Source: an uncultured Bacteroidales bacterium
Lineage (GTDB): Bacteria > Bacteroidota > Bacteroidia > Bacteroidales > Bacteroidaceae
NCBI GenBank assembly: GCA_902772585.1
Contig: CACYBB010000010.1
Coordinates: forward strand, 1-56,762
Direction of reading: 5' to 3'
DNA: 56,762 nucleotides
The translations under genes and the position numbers were made by a program. This document shows, one piece after another, positions 1 through 7,381 of the stretch; within the stretch, counting starts at the first letter, position 1; every line of letters starts with the position of its first letter. A model generated the notes under the pieces. The model was not told where the DNA came from. It made no database searches and was given only the letters and a program-made list of their open reading frames with translations.

Positions 1-867
1 TGCCATGTTGGCGGTCTCGTCGTACAGCTTACCGCAGAGGGCTGCAGAGGGAGCAATGTAGAAGGCCTTCTGGTCTTCCTCGTCGAACGACATCTTCTCA
101 GCCTCACGACCAACAATCCAGTTGGCGCACATCACGACGTTCATCAGTTCCTGGTCACTGTCGCGATAACCCTCGGTGTTAGCCTGCAGGTCGTCGAACG
201 AGTACTCATCAGCGTGGTCGGTGAGCAGCATCACCTTATATTTAAATGCCATCTTGGCCCAGCGCAGCAGGTCAACCTTGTCGTTGAGAACAGCACCGGG
301 GATACATACCAGTGAGTAGGCATCCTTCAGGCTCAGACGGTCGAAGCCGTTGCGCAGCAGGTTCTCTACCTCATTGTAGAAGCCGCTGTCAGCGTCGGCA
401 ATGTCTTCCTTCAGCACGTTGATGATGCGCAGGTTCTTCACCTTGTCGGTACCGCAGGTCTTGAAGAACGAGTCGAGCTCACGATATGAGCGTTCCAGGT
501 TCTGGGTAGCATAGAGGGCGTCGGTGATACCCTGTTTCAGCACGCCATTGTACTTCTCTTCTTCCTGCTTGCAGGCATCAGCATAACCGGTAGCACCCTC
601 AATGCTGGTGTCGTTGAGCAGTTCCAGCCAACGGCTGATTTCGCGAGCCAGATTCTCTCTCTTCTCCTTGAAGCGCTTGTCCTTCAGGAAGACGTCCTTA
701 GCAGCCTTGCGGGCGGGGTTCATGTTGTCTGCATCGGGCATGAAGCCACGGATGGCGTTAAAGCCACCAAATGAAGCCAACAGTTTGCTGGTATCTTTAC
801 CTTTCTCTTGTAGCTCGGCACCAGCCTGTGCGGCACTCTGAGCTTTCTGCATTTCTGTATCTGCCAT
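1..867 (-). CDS. tssC: Type VI secretion contractile sheath large subunit TssC (partial)
   Basis: The first 289 codons of a gene whose 3' end lies beyond the left edge. TssC pairs with TssB to build the contractile sheath around the Hcp tube in the cytoplasm. It follows tssH and tssB on the same strand, which is the main support. The sequence also fits TssC: a charged N-terminus, a segment near residues 125-145 (LERSYRELDSFF, then KNLRIINVLKED) matching the sheath fold where a tryptophan or tyrosine precedes the repeated RGL/REL motif, and predicted alternating helices and strands. The start at 867 is the only ATG that follows the tandem-repeat spacer. The family assignment (subtype iii, Bacteroidetes DUF5458-like TssC) comes from recall. 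Confidence 0.8.
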   Translation of the reverse strand, partial: MADTEMQKAQSAAQAGAELQEKGKDTSKLLASFGGFNAIRGFMPDADNMNPARKAAKDVFLKDKRFKEKRENLAREISRWLELLNDTSIEGATGYADACKQEEEKYNGVLKQGITDALYATQNLERSYRELDSFFKTCGTDKVKNLRIINVLKEDIADADSGFYNEVENLLRNGFDRLSLKDAYSLVCIPGAVLNDKVDLLRWAKMAFKYKVMLLTDHADEYSFDDLQANTEGYRDSDQELMNVVMCANWIVGREAEKMSFDEEDQKAFYIAPSAALCGKLYDETANMA

Positions 868-880
868 AATATCTCTTAAC

Positions 881-929
881 TCTAAATTCTAAATTCTAAA
901 TTCTAAATTCTAAATTCTAAATTCTTAAT
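881..929. repeat. 7-bp tandem repeat between tssB and tssC
   Basis: Six perfect copies of TCTAAAT on the plus strand (881-922) are followed by one degenerate copy (923-929). Another degenerate copy (874-880) touches the tssC leader. The array fills most of the 71-bp gap between the tssB stop and the tssC start and holds no reading frame. Seven is not a multiple of three, but the array is non-coding, so copy-number change would alter spacing rather than frame. Confidence 0.95.
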
Positions 930-938
930 TCATTAGAA

Positions 939-1376
939 TCACTCTGCTCCCTGCAGTTCGTCCAGCATGCCCTGCAGCATAGCCTTCAGCTCGTCGCGGC
1001 TGCCAGCCTCCTTCAGGATGTCGCGCAGCTTGCGGTTCTGCTCAATGCTCTTGCGAATCTTGGCATTGGTCTCAATCTTCATCTTCGTACCAGAGAGGAA
1101 GGGACTGTTCTCTACCAGACGGCCCTTGCCACCTGCTGCCTCGAAGTCGCGAATCTCGCCAAACTTCAGCGTCTCGTCAACACTGCCGCCATCAGCATCT
1201 GTAAATGTTACATCTACCTTCGGCTTGAAATGTGCAAAAGCGTCTTCAATGTTCTGGATGTCTTCCACTAATTCAGGGTTGCCAGAATCTACGTCGGTAG
1301 TGTACTGGTCAATCATCAGCGTTTTGTTCTGATCGATAAGACTGACTTTCGCGTTGCTCTCTTCATCGGGAGCCAT
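939..1376 (-). CDS. tssB: Type VI secretion contractile sheath small subunit TssB
   Basis: A 145-residue protein that pairs with TssC in the type VI sheath. The middle holds the family signature: residues near 50-60 read HFKPKVDVTF, followed by a loop and LKFGEIRDFE, which is the conserved beta-strand region of TssB. The C-terminus holds the hydrophobic pattern RKLRDILKEAGSRDELKAML, equivalent to the terminal helices that contact TssC. Length is slightly under that of proteobacterial TssB (about 160-170). The gene starts 8 bp after the tssH stop, so the two are surely cotranscribed. The 71-bp gap to tssC is occupied by the 7-bp repeat array. Confidence 0.9.
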   Translation of the reverse strand: MAPDEESNAKVSLIDQNKTLMIDQYTTDVDSGNPELVEDIQNIEDAFAHFKPKVDVTFTDADGGSVDETLKFGEIRDFEAAGGKGRLVENSPFLSGTKMKIETNAKIRKSIEQNRKLRDILKEAGSRDELKAMLQGMLDELQGAE

Positions 1377-1384
1377 ATTCCGAA

Positions 1385-3622
1385 TTATTTCTTCTGCGTG
1401 ACGTCAAACGTGGCGTTGCCGTCTTTGTCCACTCCTACGGTGATGTGGTCGCCAGCCTTGATCTTGCCGGCAATCATCATCTTCGAGATGGGGTGGCGCA
1501 ACTCCTTACGGATGACACCGATGACGGGACGGGCACCATACTGCTGGTTGTAACCGCGCAGGGCGATGGTCTCGCGAGCCTCTGGTGTCAGTTCCAGCGT
1601 GATGTCCTGTTCTGCCAGCAACTTCAACAGGCCCTTCAGGTGGATGTCGAAGATGGCGGTGACAGTCTTGTCGGTAATCGGTGAGAACGGCACAATCTCT
1701 GTCAGACGGGCCAGGAACTCCGGACGGAAGAAACCTTGCATGATGTCCATCAGTTCGTTGTTCTCAGGAATCTGACCGCTATTGAACTTCGCCACGATAT
1801 CCTTCGCACCGATATTAGAGGTGAAGAGGATGAGGGCATTCGAGAAGTCACCGATACGTCCCAGACGGTCGTGCAACTTACCCTCGTCAAGAATCTGCAG
1901 GAACAGGTCGAAGACTGACTTGTGGGCCTTTTCAATCTCGTCGAACAGCACGACAGAGTAGGGGGTCTGACGAATCTTGTTCACCAGCAGACCGCCTTCC
2001 TCGTAACCTACGTATCCCGGAGGTGCACCATAGAGCAGGGCCACCGAGTGCTCTTCCTTGAACTCTGACATGTCGAAGCGCAGCAGGGCACTCTCGTCAC
2101 CGAACAGGAACTCTGCCAGTGCCTTCGACAACTCCGTCTTACCAGTACCTGTCGGACCCAGGAAGAAGAACGAACCCATGGGCTGTCCCTTCTTGCTCAG
2201 ACCCGAGCGAGCCTCATAGACGGCGTCGAGCACCTTCTTCACGGCGTGGTCCTGACCGACGACGCGCTTCTTCAGGGCTTCTTCACCACCCATCAGACGC
2301 TCACGCTCGCCCGTCTGTACCTTACCCATAGGAACGCCGGTCTGCTTAGCCACGACGGCTGTCAGGTCGTCGGTCTTCAGTTCCGTATGTTTCTGCTCCT
2401 CGTCGCCGAGGTCGTTCTCTACCTTGACGTGAGCCATCGTGCGGTCAATGAGGTCGATGGCAGAGGCGGGCAGGCACTTCTCTGTCAGATAGCGCTTGGC
2501 CAGACGGATGCTCTCCGTCAGCACGGCCTCGTCGAGGGTCAGTCCGTGATACTCCTCGTAGGCGGGCATGATACCTTTCAGTATCTCCATCGTCTGCTCG
2601 GTAGTGGGCTCCTCAACGGTGATCTTCTCCAGATTGGAGGTCATCTCCTTATCCGTCTCAATATTCTTTGTGAAACCATCGATGCTGGAGGTGCAGAGCA
2701 ACTGCAGGCGACCCTTCGACAGTTCGTTCTTCAATAATGTGGAGCAACCAAACAGGGCACCCTGCTTGTCGAAGAGCTTGTCAATCTTCTCGATAATCAA
2801 CACCGCATTGGGCTGAGCCTCTATCTCGTCGATGACATTCTTGAAGCGGTCTTCCACCTCGCCTTTGTACTGTGCATCGCCACCCAGCGTAGCGGTCTCC
2901 AGCTCATAGGCAATGGCACCGCTCAGGAATCCGGGCACTTTGTCGGCTGCCAGCTCGCGGACGAAACCGTTCACCAGCGATGTCTTGCCAACACCCGACT
3001 CACCAGTGATGAGCAGGTTGGCCTTGGTCTTACGACCCAGTATCTCGTAGATGATACCTATCTCTTTCTCGAAACCTACCACGTTATCCAGATTGCCGGC
3101 ACGTGCAATGGCGGTCTTGTCGGTGCAGTACTTGGCAATGGCACCCTTACCACCCTTGGCGGGAGTGCTCTTCTTCAGTTCGGCACCTTCCATATAGGGC
3201 GCTTCCACATTGACACCGCCACCCATCTTTGCGGAAATGTCCGATGGGGTGAGGGGCAACGTCTTCAACTGGTCGAACGAGAAGCCTACACCTGGCGTTA
3301 CCAGTGCGGCGAGTACGCAGACGGCTGTCGTATCGTCGAGATTAAACTTTACCTTGTAGTCGTCAGCCTGGTCGATGACAGCCACAGACTCGTCGCTCAG
3401 CTCCAGGTCGCGCATGGGGCGCACGGCACGGGGAGCCAGCTGCATCTGTACGTCAGCCCAGTCCTGTAAGTAGTAGTAGTCCTTATCCAGCTCACTCTCT
3501 ATAAAGTGAACAAGCCCCATCTCCTTATGAAGAATGGCCTTGAATAAGTGCGCTGGATAGATGGCATCGCTGCAGTATTCCTCTGCGAACGAATTGGCAA
3601 TTGTTTTCAGTTGTTCGGTCAT
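1385..3622 (-). CDS. tssH: TssH/ClpV-type AAA+ ATPase of type VI secretion
   Basis: A 745-residue Hsp100 protein expected to disassemble contracted TssBC sheaths. It has an N-terminal Clp-N-like region (1-150). AAA domain 1 has Walker A GESGVGKT at 207-214 and a pore loop around Y252. AAA domain 2 has Walker A GPTGTGKT at 489-496, pore loop GAPPGYVGY at 532-540 and Walker B ending in DE at 561-562. A ClpB-type C-terminal domain follows. Domain 1 is odd: its Walker B ends in E278-K279 instead of Asp-Glu, and the arginine-finger stretch (327-333, MTSNLEK) has no arginine. Position just before tssB and tssC separates it from housekeeping ClpB. It is the first gene of this transcript, with a -7 box about 45 bp upstream. 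Confidence 0.9.
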   Translation of the reverse strand: MTEQLKTIANSFAEEYCSDAIYPAHLFKAILHKEMGLVHFIESELDKDYYYLQDWADVQMQLAPRAVRPMRDLELSDESVAVIDQADDYKVKFNLDDTTAVCVLAALVTPGVGFSFDQLKTLPLTPSDISAKMGGGVNVEAPYMEGAELKKSTPAKGGKGAIAKYCTDKTAIARAGNLDNVVGFEKEIGIIYEILGRKTKANLLITGESGVGKTSLVNGFVRELAADKVPGFLSGAIAYELETATLGGDAQYKGEVEDRFKNVIDEIEAQPNAVLIIEKIDKLFDKQGALFGCSTLLKNELSKGRLQLLCTSSIDGFTKNIETDKEMTSNLEKITVEEPTTEQTMEILKGIMPAYEEYHGLTLDEAVLTESIRLAKRYLTEKCLPASAIDLIDRTMAHVKVENDLGDEEQKHTELKTDDLTAVVAKQTGVPMGKVQTGERERLMGGEEALKKRVVGQDHAVKKVLDAVYEARSGLSKKGQPMGSFFFLGPTGTGKTELSKALAEFLFGDESALLRFDMSEFKEEHSVALLYGAPPGYVGYEEGGLLVNKIRQTPYSVVLFDEIEKAHKSVFDLFLQILDEGKLHDRLGRIGDFSNALILFTSNIGAKDIVAKFNSGQIPENNELMDIMQGFFRPEFLARLTEIVPFSPITDKTVTAIFDIHLKGLLKLLAEQDITLELTPEARETIALRGYNQQYGARPVIGVIRKELRHPISKMMIAGKIKAGDHITVGVDKDGNATFDVTQKK

Positions 3623-3667
3623 ATCATTTATAGTTTACTCGTTTTTTAACGATTAATTAATTAGGTG

Positions 3668-3675
3668 CAAAGATA
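3668..3675 (-). promoter_or_regulatory. Bacteroidetes-type -7 box for the tssH-tssB-tssC transcript
   Basis: TATCTTTG on the minus strand matches TAnnTTTG. It lies about 45 bp before the tssH start, giving a leader of roughly 40 nt. No convincing -33 TTTG was seen. Confidence 0.6.
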
Positions 3676-3782
3676 CATATTTTTTCCGATAAACCTTACA
3701 TTCTTCCCGTTTTTTTCTCACACATCAGCATAAAAAACGATTTTTAACATAGTATGATAAAGTATATTCAACAAATATGTAT

Positions 3783-3790
3783 TATCTTTG
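3783..3790 (+). promoter_or_regulatory. Bacteroidetes-type -7 box for the HU-HIG gene
   Basis: TATCTTTG on the plus strand. The expected transcription start near 3795 lies downstream of the possible TTG start at 3788, so translation must begin at the ATG at 3812. Confidence 0.6.
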
Positions 3791-3811
3791 CATGCCCCAA
3801 ACAAAAACATT

Positions 3812-4435
3812 ATGCCAAGAAAGAAAGACGGAATGCCCTTTGAGGTTCATCCTACGCCAGCCAAAGGTAAGGATGGCAAGTATATTGTCTATGCACGTCC
3901 CGCTATGAGGGATAAGCTGAAGATGCAGGGTCTGGAAGACTTCTGCAGTCGTAACTATGGCTTGCGCTATGGTGAACTGTCGAGAGCCTTCGATGTGTTC
4001 CTGCATGCAGCAGGTGAACTGATGGCGATGGGTTATCGCATTGATACGCCTATCGGCTCGTTTGCCCCAAGACTCATGTTGTCTCGAGAAATTACGGACC
4101 CTGATGCGGTGAAGGCTCGCGATGTCAGATTCAATGGGGTAGAGTATAACCCTGGCAAGCTCTGGAACAGGGAACTGGAAAAGTGGAACAACGGCTTCCG
4201 ACGAGTGGATAATACCAACACGCAGGAGCTCCTTGCCAACCCTGAACAGTTGGACAAGGTTTTGCAGGAGTGCCTGCAGGCCTATAACGGCTATGTCACT
4301 GTCAGTCTCTTCGCTCACAAGTCCGGCCTGACTTATTACTCGGCTCGCAAGCAACTGAACCAGTGGACGGAGGGTGACAATCCTCGCCTGCTGAAAACCC
4401 GCCGAGGCCAGGAATTCATCTATACAGAAATATAA
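3812..4435 (+). CDS. HU-HIG family DNA-binding protein with C-terminal winged helix
   Basis: A 207-residue protein. Residues 1-130 look like the HU/IHF-type fold of the HU-HIG family: a basic start, a helix pair around 40-75, then strands with GSFAPRLML and later an NPG motif near 113-115. The C-terminal 60 residues (about 145-207, including SLFAHKSGLTYYSARKQL) read as a winged helix-turn-helix. HU-HIG proteins of this kind are common in Bacteroidales beside VirE/BT4734 primase-helicase genes, and such a gene converges on it here. The promoter position sets the start at MPRKK. DNA bending, or specific binding to the repeats around the neighbour, is inferred. Confidence 0.75.
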   Translation: MPRKKDGMPFEVHPTPAKGKDGKYIVYARPAMRDKLKMQGLEDFCSRNYGLRYGELSRAFDVFLHAAGELMAMGYRIDTPIGSFAPRLMLSREITDPDAVKARDVRFNGVEYNPGKLWNRELEKWNNGFRRVDNTNTQELLANPEQLDKVLQECLQAYNGYVTVSLFAHKSGLTYYSARKQLNQWTEGDNPRLLKTRRGQEFIYTEI

Positions 4436-4442
4436 AAAAGTA

Positions 4443-4551
4443 AAAATGGTGCTATAGGTGCTATGATTTGTCTTAAGTGGTTCATATACAAATTGTTAAC
4501 CTATAGCATCATTTTAAAAATCGTGCTATTATCATGCTATGATGGTGCTGT
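4443..4551. repeat. Left 109-bp inverted repeat bracketing the primase-helicase gene
   Basis: This copy pairs with 6935-7043 on the opposite strand. The outer 28 bases (4443-4470 against 7016-7043) are a perfect inverted match. The rest is imperfect, with a second strong block around 4500-4528. Both copies are built from GTGCTAT-like motifs, and the inner three copies here are spaced 11 bp apart (4523-4551). The repeat begins 8 bp after the HU-HIG stop and its inner end contains the stop codon of the primase-helicase gene. Confidence 0.9.
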
Positions 4552-6684
4552 GATTTCTGCTATTCCCTTCTTATTGAACAGTAGATAATAGCCACGTACA
4601 CCAGTGTTACCACCACGAGACCATTTCAAGTCCTTTAGTGTTTTGCCAAGGGCTTTTAAATTGGGTACATCACTGGCTTTCAGGTGTTTGGCGAGTTCTT
4701 GCTGGATGGCTGTTGTCGTCCAGAGGTTTTCGCGCTTATGTTCCTTTGTAGGTTCAAAGAATGTTGTTAACACCTCCTCTACTGACGATGCCTCCTGATA
4801 CTGCTGATTGTGGCGCTGTATCTCCTGCTCGTCATCGCTAGTAAACCAGTAAAGGGCATCACGCTGATGCAACTCGTAGACGGCCTGGGCATACATCTGT
4901 TTATAAGGTATGCGCCCACTCATATCTGCCTCGCCAGTGACCTCCACGCAGAGATAACGGCGAGAGCCGTCACCTGAGGGTAATGGGGTGATGTCGTTGG
5001 TGGTGGCAATGAACGAACAGAGGCGAGGAGTCATCGTGTACTGGTCTGAGCGCATCTTGCGAATCTGCACGTCTTTCTCTGTCAACAGTCGCTTGATCTT
5101 TGCCTGTTCACGATTGGTCTTGGCGTTATACTCGTCAATGCAAACCAGCCACATGCGTCCAAGGACGCGCTCCACCTGTTCGGCATTCTCCATCTTGATG
5201 TCGTCCATATAGTATTCACGCATGGAAGGTGGCAGGATGTTCTTACAGAAGTTCGACTTCTTGATGCCCTGTCCGCCAATAAGCATCGGCACCATCGAGT
5301 TGCCGTAGTCACGATTGATGTCGAGAGCCTGTGCTACCATTGCCAAGAACCAGCGGTGAAAATACTGTGGCCACTTGGCATAGTTTGTGGGCAAACGACA
5401 GGCAAAATCCTCGATATAATTCGCCTTGCCGTCCCACTGTCCACAACCCGCCAGGAATTCATAGATGGGGTTGTAGTCCTTGACATGAGCCGACTCAATA
5501 TAGATGCGGATGTCGTTCATCCAACTCTCGCCACCCTCCTTCATCTGCTCCACAACGATAGACTTAAGCTGTCGATCGGTCAATGGCTGCCACTGCTTGA
5601 AAACCAAGTCGTTAGGACGATACTCTGTGACTTGTTTTACCACATTGTAACGCAACTGGTAGCGACGTTCGAAGAAGTCCTCGATGAAGCGGATGATGCG
5701 CTCCTTCTCATTCATCTGCGACAATGTCTTGCCATTATAAGGCTTCTGGTAGGTCTCACGAAAAACCTTGCGGATGACGTCGAGGCTAAGCTGACGGAAA
5801 CGCTGGTCCCAGTGGGTACGCATGACGCAGGCCTCCTCCTCGAGATGTGCCTTCTGACAATAGCCTGCCAACAGCACCAGACACTGTTCGTCGCATTCAG
5901 GCTTGTCGTCCAATGCCTTCGACAGACAGGTGTAATACTCCATCTGTATGCGTTCGCGCTCGTCGTAGTCTGGATACCAGACCACCTCTCCATCGTCATC
6001 AGTCTTCGTACCTTCATAGGCCTGCAGCACACTGACGTTCTCGCGCACAACAGGAAGAGGCAAGGCATCGGGGTTATAGTAGAGCTGTGGGTCGTGACTC
6101 ATGCGACAGCCTCGGCTCAATGTTTGTTCGTCGGCTATCAGGTTGCACATTGCTAAATTCATATACAGGCGTCCAGCACTCTCGTGGGCCGTCTTTAGGA
6201 ATTCCAGATATTTGTCGGCATCAAGTTGCATACGTCCCTTTTCCGTTGATTCCCAGGGTTTTGCATCGCCACTGTACTGACAGTGCACCACCACTTTCAG
6301 TGTTACACCACTTACACCTGCAAAGGCCAGCAGTGTATAGGGTAACTGTGCCACACGGGCCTTGATGTCAGCAACCTGTCGCTGACCTTCCGGACACGGG
6401 ATGTTAAGCAAAAGCAACTGACTGAACGTCAATGGTTGCTCCAGGCCCTGCTTGCCGAATGTGGCAGAAAACACAAGATATGGAAGCTCGTCATTGTCCA
6501 TGATATAATACCGAGGCATACCCTCTGCCTCCATCAGTCTGGATTGCAGGGTAGCCTTACGGATGCGGGCGGCTGCATCCTTACTATCGTTAGAGCGCAT
6601 ACGTTCTACGATAGTGGTAAGTTCTGTACTCACGGGAGCACCCAGTTCGCCCCCTCTGGTCTTGATTTTGGTTATCTTTGTCAT
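4537..6684 (-). CDS. VirE/VapE-type protein: BT4734-like PrimPol domain plus superfamily 3-like helicase
   Basis: A 715-residue protein. Residues about 75-215 match the BT4734/VirE N-terminal (primase-polymerase-like) domain, with SGVTLKVVV at 125-133 and SRGCRMSHDP at 190-199. A linker follows, then a VapE-type ATPase with Walker A GGQGIKKS (470-477), Walker B CIDE (515-518), sensor FIATTND (558-564) and arginine pair RRY (575-577). The C-terminus resembles DUF3874. Walker A carries lysine where glycine is usual before the catalytic lysine. Such proteins are replication-initiation modules of mobile elements. An upstream TTG at 6735 is excluded because the promoter (-7 at 6705-6712) lies inside that extension, so the start is the ATG at 6684. 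Inverted repeats bracket it. Confidence 0.85.
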   Translation of the reverse strand: MTKITKIKTRGGELGAPVSTELTTIVERMRSNDSKDAAARIRKATLQSRLMEAEGMPRYYIMDNDELPYLVFSATFGKQGLEQPLTFSQLLLLNIPCPEGQRQVADIKARVAQLPYTLLAFAGVSGVTLKVVVHCQYSGDAKPWESTEKGRMQLDADKYLEFLKTAHESAGRLYMNLAMCNLIADEQTLSRGCRMSHDPQLYYNPDALPLPVVRENVSVLQAYEGTKTDDDGEVVWYPDYDERERIQMEYYTCLSKALDDKPECDEQCLVLLAGYCQKAHLEEEACVMRTHWDQRFRQLSLDVIRKVFRETYQKPYNGKTLSQMNEKERIIRFIEDFFERRYQLRYNVVKQVTEYRPNDLVFKQWQPLTDRQLKSIVVEQMKEGGESWMNDIRIYIESAHVKDYNPIYEFLAGCGQWDGKANYIEDFACRLPTNYAKWPQYFHRWFLAMVAQALDINRDYGNSMVPMLIGGQGIKKSNFCKNILPPSMREYYMDDIKMENAEQVERVLGRMWLVCIDEYNAKTNREQAKIKRLLTEKDVQIRKMRSDQYTMTPRLCSFIATTNDITPLPSGDGSRRYLCVEVTGEADMSGRIPYKQMYAQAVYELHQRDALYWFTSDDEQEIQRHNQQYQEASSVEEVLTTFFEPTKEHKRENLWTTTAIQQELAKHLKASDVPNLKALGKTLKDLKWSRGGNTGVRGYYLLFNKKGIAEITAPS

Positions 6685-6704
6685 AGCATCACAGATTTTG
6701 ATAG

Positions 6705-6735
6705 CAAAGGTACGAAATCTTTTTGAAATATCCAA
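6705..6735 (-). promoter_or_regulatory. Promoter of the primase-helicase gene
   Basis: TACCTTTG (6705-6712, minus strand) has a TTG (6733-6735) 20 bp upstream, the usual Bacteroidetes -33/-7 spacing. It gives a leader of about 14 nt before the ATG at 6684. Confidence 0.7.
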
Positions 6736-6849
6736 AAGAATCGTCTTAATAGTTGCTCACTTTTTTCAAGCGGTAAGCTCGCAAGGGTCAGAAGGCTTAC
6801 AAACCCAGTATTAATAGGAATTTCGCAGGGAGCAAGAGGCCTTCTCGCA

Positions 6850-6915
6850 ACCTTGCGGGCATACGAAAAACACCTTGCGAGCCTACGCAAAATACCTTGC
6901 GGGCATACGCAAAAT
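6850..6915. repeat. Three tandem 22-bp iteron-like repeats
   Basis: Three head-to-tail 22-bp units at 6850-6871, 6872-6893 and 6894-6915, each starting ACCTTGCG and containing a TACG core. Units 2 and 3 differ at only two positions. More degenerate 11-bp echoes (CTCGCAAGG, CTCGCAACC) extend to about 6780. The array lies about 140 bp upstream of the primase-helicase promoter and just inside the right inverted repeat, an arrangement resembling plasmid replication origins. There are no unique spacers, so it is not CRISPR. Confidence 0.9.
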
Positions 6916-6934
6916 AGAAAAGTGCATTTTTGCT

Positions 6935-7043
6935 ATAGCACTATCATAGCACCATCATAGCACGATTTTCAAAATGGTGCTATATGATAACATATTGTAT
7001 TTAAGGTGCTTATATCAAATCATAGCACCTATAGCACCATTTT
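6935..7043. repeat. Right 109-bp inverted repeat bracketing the primase-helicase gene
   Basis: This is the partner of 4443-4551, with the outer 28 bases (7016-7043) perfectly inverted. The inner end carries three ATAGCAC motifs at exactly 11-bp spacing (6935, 6946, 6957). A short palindrome (GATTTTCAAAATGG region, 6964-6977) sits in the middle. Flanking sequence on both outer sides is A/T tract and shows no clear target-site duplication. Confidence 0.9.
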
Positions 7044-7064
7044 CTTTTTCTTTTCAATATGTAG

Positions 7065-7225
7065 GTCACTTTCTCTGCGAGAAACTACGTCACTTTAGGG
7101 TCGTCCGTGACGTTCCTTCCACTCGTTCCGCCGTCACTTTGCGGGTGTTCCGATGATACTTTACCCCCCTAAAGTGTCATTGGAACAACTCGTAGATGAC
7201 TTCGCAACGACCCTAAAGTGACGTA
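7065..7225. repeat. Phased GTCACTTT array with a perfect 19-bp inverted repeat
   Basis: The arms 7086-7104 and 7207-7225 are a perfect 19-bp inverted repeat. Inside, GTCACTTT-like motifs occur at 7089, 7133 and 7155 (44 and 22 bp apart), and reverse-oriented CCTAAAGTG occurs at 7168 and 7212 (44 bp apart), so most spacings are multiples of 11. One more GTCACTTT at 7065 is out of phase. No reading frame is supported here. The array lies between the right inverted repeat and the truncated mutT relic. Confidence 0.8.
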
Positions 7226-7269
7226 TCCTTTGTTGGATTATTATTTGCTTATTATTTGGTGGTTCTATT

Positions 7270-7377
7270 TTATTTTACTAACTCCCACCAGTCCTGCCAC
7301 TCACCATACCCTCGCTGGGTGGCGAAAATCCTATCGCCCTTGCGGATTATTGCTGCAACGACTTCTATCTGTTTCAT
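7270..7377 (-). pseudogene. Truncated MutT/Nudix hydrolase relic
   Basis: Thirty-five codons starting MKQIEVVAAIIRKGDRIFAT, then QRGYGEWQDWWEL, followed by two unrelated codons and a stop. This is the N-terminus of a MutT-type (deoxy)nucleoside triphosphate pyrophosphohydrolase, which normally continues from WEFPGGK into the Nudix box. The frame breaks exactly before that box, so the catalytic part is missing. The ATG lies 4 bp after the RhuM stop, implying an old translationally coupled pair. The breakpoint near 7278 abuts the repeat region and may mark the edge of an inserted or rearranged segment. Confidence 0.75.
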
Positions 7378-7381
7378 ACTC

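Noticed and set aside
5356-6156. Plus-strand open frame of 266 codons inside the primase-helicase gene
   Set aside because: It is a shadow on the opposite strand of a gene with clear Walker motifs, with no family resemblance.
6850-6915. Possible CRISPR array
   Set aside because: Repeats are head to tail with no spacers, the unit is only 22 bp, and no cas genes are in the window.
4443-7043. Insertion sequence with terminal inverted repeats
   Set aside because: The inverted repeats are real, but the enclosed protein is a primase-helicase, not a transposase, and no target-site duplication is visible, so an IS label is not justified.
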